64,000 bases of DNA from assembly GCA_963668435.2 (NCBI GenBank), contig CAXXSC010000008.1:1178001-1242000 (forward strand). The letters run 5' to 3'. Positions 61,774-64,000 of the stretch are shown one piece after another (the first letter of the stretch is position 1; the number at the start of each line of letters is the position of its first letter). The position numbers were made by a program, and so were the translations under genes. This DNA comes from G963668435 sp963668435 (GTDB lineage: Bacteria; Latescibacterota; Latescibacteria; Latescibacterales; Latescibacteraceae). Below the pieces are notes generated by a model. The model did no database searches. It saw only the letters and a list, made by a program, of their open reading frames with translations, and was not told the origin of the DNA.

Positions 61774-61808
61774 AAAAGGGCCGGAGGTAAATTCCTCCGG
61801 CCCTTTTT
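61774..61808 (+). terminator. Rho-independent terminator after the symporter gene
   Basis: The stem AAAAGGGCCGGAGG pairs with CCTCCGGCCCTTTTT around the loop TAAATT. It has a strong T-run and lies 33 bases after the stop. Confidence 0.9.
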
Positions 61809-61953
61809 ATATTTACAACGGCTTCAGCAAAACATTTCGTATCACATGCCTGGCCGATCACACTGGTGCCAAACAGTTTTTCATCGATCCCGGAACAAAC
61901 ATCGGAAATTGCGGCTTAAATCCCACCCATGAAACATCCGCGTCAAGTCCAGT

Positions 61954-62862
61954 CTATTTCTTGCCGTCATAGCGAATCGAGGTGTAAAACCAGTACATAG
62001 GCTCGCCGGTATGGTTGATCGAGGCATGCGCTGAAATGCTGTCCGGCGGCGCCATGAAAGCCGTGCCCACACGCTGGTGACGCAGGTTCTTACCGACAAA
62101 AAGAAGGCTGTCGCCGATGAACTGGTTCCAGATTTCCTCGGCACCTTCAATATGGGCGTGGGGATGTGCGATATCGAATGACTCAATGCTCACCACGATG
62201 AAATGCAATGGATGGTAATATTTCGCACCTGACAGGATATCACGAACAACATGACACCAATGGCCGCCGTACGACACCTTGCTGTCATGGTAATTGCCCG
62301 AAACCATTTCCGTGCCGGGCTCGAAATCCTCACCGATTTCCTCGACAACGATCACGACTTCCAACAGCGCATCACCAGTGTTCTTGAACTGGTAGCGAAG
62401 TCCGGCTGGTATGAAAACGCCGGTACCTTCCTCCAGATCAACCGTTTTGCCGCCTGCCTCCACGATGCCAGTGCCGCCAAGGACAAAGAAAAACTCCTGT
62501 TCTTTATCATGTTTTGTCGGCTGAGTGCTGCTGTTGGGGCTCAGGATGCCATGATTGTATTCCTTCAGGTACTTGAGGATCGCACCGGGCTTTTCGGGAT
62601 TGGCCGGATTCCCACGGGTGAAATAGGGATGCTCGATAAATCCGCCATGCCCCACATGACCGTTGGAATCTCGCCAGTCGCAGAGAAAGTTATCGACATC
62701 CGTATCGCTTTCTCTTCGCTGCCCATCGAAATAGATGACAGGATCATGGCTCCTTAAAAATGATTGATACTCCTGATGAGAAATCACCATCTCGGGTTTC
62801 TCACCCCATGCAAAGGTGGAAACGAGAAATATCGCAATAAGCACAAGTATCAGATATCGCAT
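61954..62862 (-). CDS. Exported bicupin protein
   Basis: A 302-residue protein. The ATG at 62862 has AAGGAG seven bases upstream and starts a signal peptide (YLILVLIAIFLVSTFAWG). Two cupin barrels follow. The first has HDKEQEFFFVLGGTGIVEAGG and EEGTGVFIPAGLRYQFKNTG, with His/Glu as metal ligands. The second has IAHPHAHIEGAEEIWNQFIG and a late HASINHTGEPM. The substrate is not known; exported bicupins are often sugar or dioxygenase related. It is 96 bases downstream of the truncated hydrolase, and they may form one unit. Confidence 0.82.
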   Translation of the reverse strand: MRYLILVLIAIFLVSTFAWGEKPEMVISHQEYQSFLRSHDPVIYFDGQRRESDTDVDNFLCDWRDSNGHVGHGGFIEHPYFTRGNPANPEKPGAILKYLKEYNHGILSPNSSTQPTKHDKEQEFFFVLGGTGIVEAGGKTVDLEEGTGVFIPAGLRYQFKNTGDALLEVVIVVEEIGEDFEPGTEMVSGNYHDSKVSYGGHWCHVVRDILSGAKYYHPLHFIVVSIESFDIAHPHAHIEGAEEIWNQFIGDSLLFVGKNLRHQRVGTAFMAPPDSISAHASINHTGEPMYWFYTSIRYDGKK

Positions 62863-62958
62863 AAGCTTTCTCCTTCGAATCAGTCTATCCAGTAATAAAT
62901 TTGTTACCATTGTTCTGCAAGCATTCATTCTTCACCATAAAGACTGATGATATTCCCT

Positions 62959-64000
62959 TTATTCGACAGACAGAATGAACAGACGGCCGTCACCGGAATC
63001 GAGCGAAATCTGGAGCCCCTCCATTGCCGGGCTGTCATCGAGAACGGGGATTTCCTCGCCGGTCTCCTTCGAAATTTCCCGGACCTGATCGGCAGGCACG
63101 CTGAACTCGACCGTGGGCCATGCAGTGAACGAATAGCTGTAATTGTTGACCATGACTGCCTGACGGTTGTCCTCATGCTTAAAAACACCGATAAGATAGT
63201 CGCCCTCGGAAATGCTTTTAAGCGGCCTGTCATCTGTAACTTTCCCCTGATCGCCCTCAGGCTGTTCGTAGATACGCCACTCGCCGGAAATTTCCGCCGG
63301 TTTATAAACACCCGTGCTGGTCAGCTTCATGATGGTCGGGCCGAGATTTTTAATGTCGTGGTTGATACGGGCTGCCTGATCATAATGGCGGGTTTTCAGG
63401 CCCTCGGAGGTGATAATCGCACCTCCCTTGGGAAATTCTCCGCCACCGGGAGTCCAGTAGCAGAAATACATAACACCCTTGGCGCCGTAGGCGATCGAGG
63501 TATATATCTGCCATCTGAGCTGCGCCTCTGTCGGATCGGAATGCACGCCGAACGGCATGGTGTTGAAATAATTCCAGAATGGGATATCCTTGATCAGCGA
63601 ATATTTCCGCATGATACCGAGATTGCCGAGATAGCCTTCGCGGCGGTCATCACCGGGTTTCATTACAGGATAATGGTCCATGCTGAGAACCTCGACACCG
63701 ACCTCATTCACAAAACGCCGGACATGCTCGTCATAGGTGCTGGTGCCTAGCTGTTCTTCGCTGGCATAATCGGGAAAAATGTTGATGTAGGCCATTTTCC
63801 CGGGCCGTGCCCCACAGACCTCGTCGGCTGTTTTACGTAACGCGGGAAAATCTTTGGCGCTCGGCTCGTCACGGATCATATACCCCCATACCGCCGGGCT
63901 GTCAGGAAGTTTATCGGGTTCGAGTCCGGCACGGGAGACAACCGCTTTCAGATCGTATCTTTCGCAGAGCGTAATCTGACGCCGCACATTTTCAGGCGTT
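62959..64000 (-). CDS. Glycoside hydrolase-like TIM-barrel protein (5' end cut by the window)
   Basis: The frame is open to the right edge, and the last codons at the edge read TPENVRRQITLCERYDL, so the N-terminus lies outside. The visible 347 residues show a TIM-barrel: VWGYMIRDEPSAKDFPALRKTADEV with an Asp-Glu pair that may be the acid/base, DHYPVMKPGDDRREGYLG, WQIYTSIAYGAKGVMYFCYW, and a C-terminal beta domain. It resembles glycoside hydrolases of the GH42/GH5 clan, but the family is not certain. An in-frame GTG at 63987 is not the real start. Confidence 0.72.
   Translation of the reverse strand, partial: TPENVRRQITLCERYDLKAVVSRAGLEPDKLPDSPAVWGYMIRDEPSAKDFPALRKTADEVCGARPGKMAYINIFPDYASEEQLGTSTYDEHVRRFVNEVGVEVLSMDHYPVMKPGDDRREGYLGNLGIMRKYSLIKDIPFWNYFNTMPFGVHSDPTEAQLRWQIYTSIAYGAKGVMYFCYWTPGGGEFPKGGAIITSEGLKTRHYDQAARINHDIKNLGPTIMKLTSTGVYKPAEISGEWRIYEQPEGDQGKVTDDRPLKSISEGDYLIGVFKHEDNRQAVMVNNYSYSFTAWPTVEFSVPADQVREISKETGEEIPVLDDSPAMEGLQISLDSGDGRLFILSVE

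Overview
The window is a gene-dense bacterial chromosome segment with no tRNA, rRNA, CRISPR array or insertion sequence that I can see. The C-terminal sorting-type domain on a giant secreted protein, many exported glycan-active enzymes, Tat-exported oxidoreductases, a Rex-controlled [FeFe] hydrogenase and a 2-oxoacid:ferredoxin oxidoreductase point to an anaerobic or facultative member of the FCB superphylum. An uncultivated lineage such as Latescibacterota would fit, but that is inference from gene content only.

Layout. Positions 1-3537 hold the end of an exported, degenerate metallophosphoesterase, a TrmJ-like RNA methyltransferase and a small thiamine-binding-type protein. Positions 3647-8196 form a type IV pilin regulon: a PilS-like kinase, a PilR-like sigma-54 activator and two paralogous pilins. 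Each pilin has a textbook -24/-12 promoter, a shared upstream motif and its own terminator. Positions 8231-10646 (minus strand) carry hemL and an M42 peptidase.

Positions 10777-19541 are the most striking part. One transcription unit encodes Rex, a trimeric bifurcating-type [FeFe] hydrogenase (HydC, HydB, HydA), a sensory H-cluster protein fused directly to a histidine kinase, a lone receiver protein and a receiver-kinase hybrid. It looks like a self-contained H2/redox sensing and H2 metabolism cassette.

Positions 19576-30494 (minus strand) are mixed metabolic and exported genes: hydrolase, QueG-like Fe-S protein, threonine aldolase, epimerase, GH88, MATE, DUF1284-like, CBM9-like, GrpB, a lipoprotein-type Pcm and a LarA-like protein. 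Positions 30582-35500 form a korDABC-sucCD operon that converts 2-oxoglutarate to succinate with ferredoxin reduction and nucleotide triphosphate synthesis. That ferredoxin could feed the hydrogenase. Positions 35665-42311 hold a D-2-hydroxyacid dehydrogenase, a Tat-exported aldo/keto reductase, a ceramidase-like protein and a GH2-like protein.

Positions 42412-57938 are a run of nine minus-strand envelope genes: the giant repeat protein, a TlpA-like thioredoxin, a UshA-like protein that has lost its metal ligands, a CsgG-like protein, two LPP20-type proteins, an M48 protease, a CHASE2-adenylate cyclase and a TPR protein. Positions 58579-64000 carry an Fe-dependent alcohol dehydrogenase, a sodium:solute symporter, a bicupin and the C-terminal part of a glycoside hydrolase cut by the window edge.
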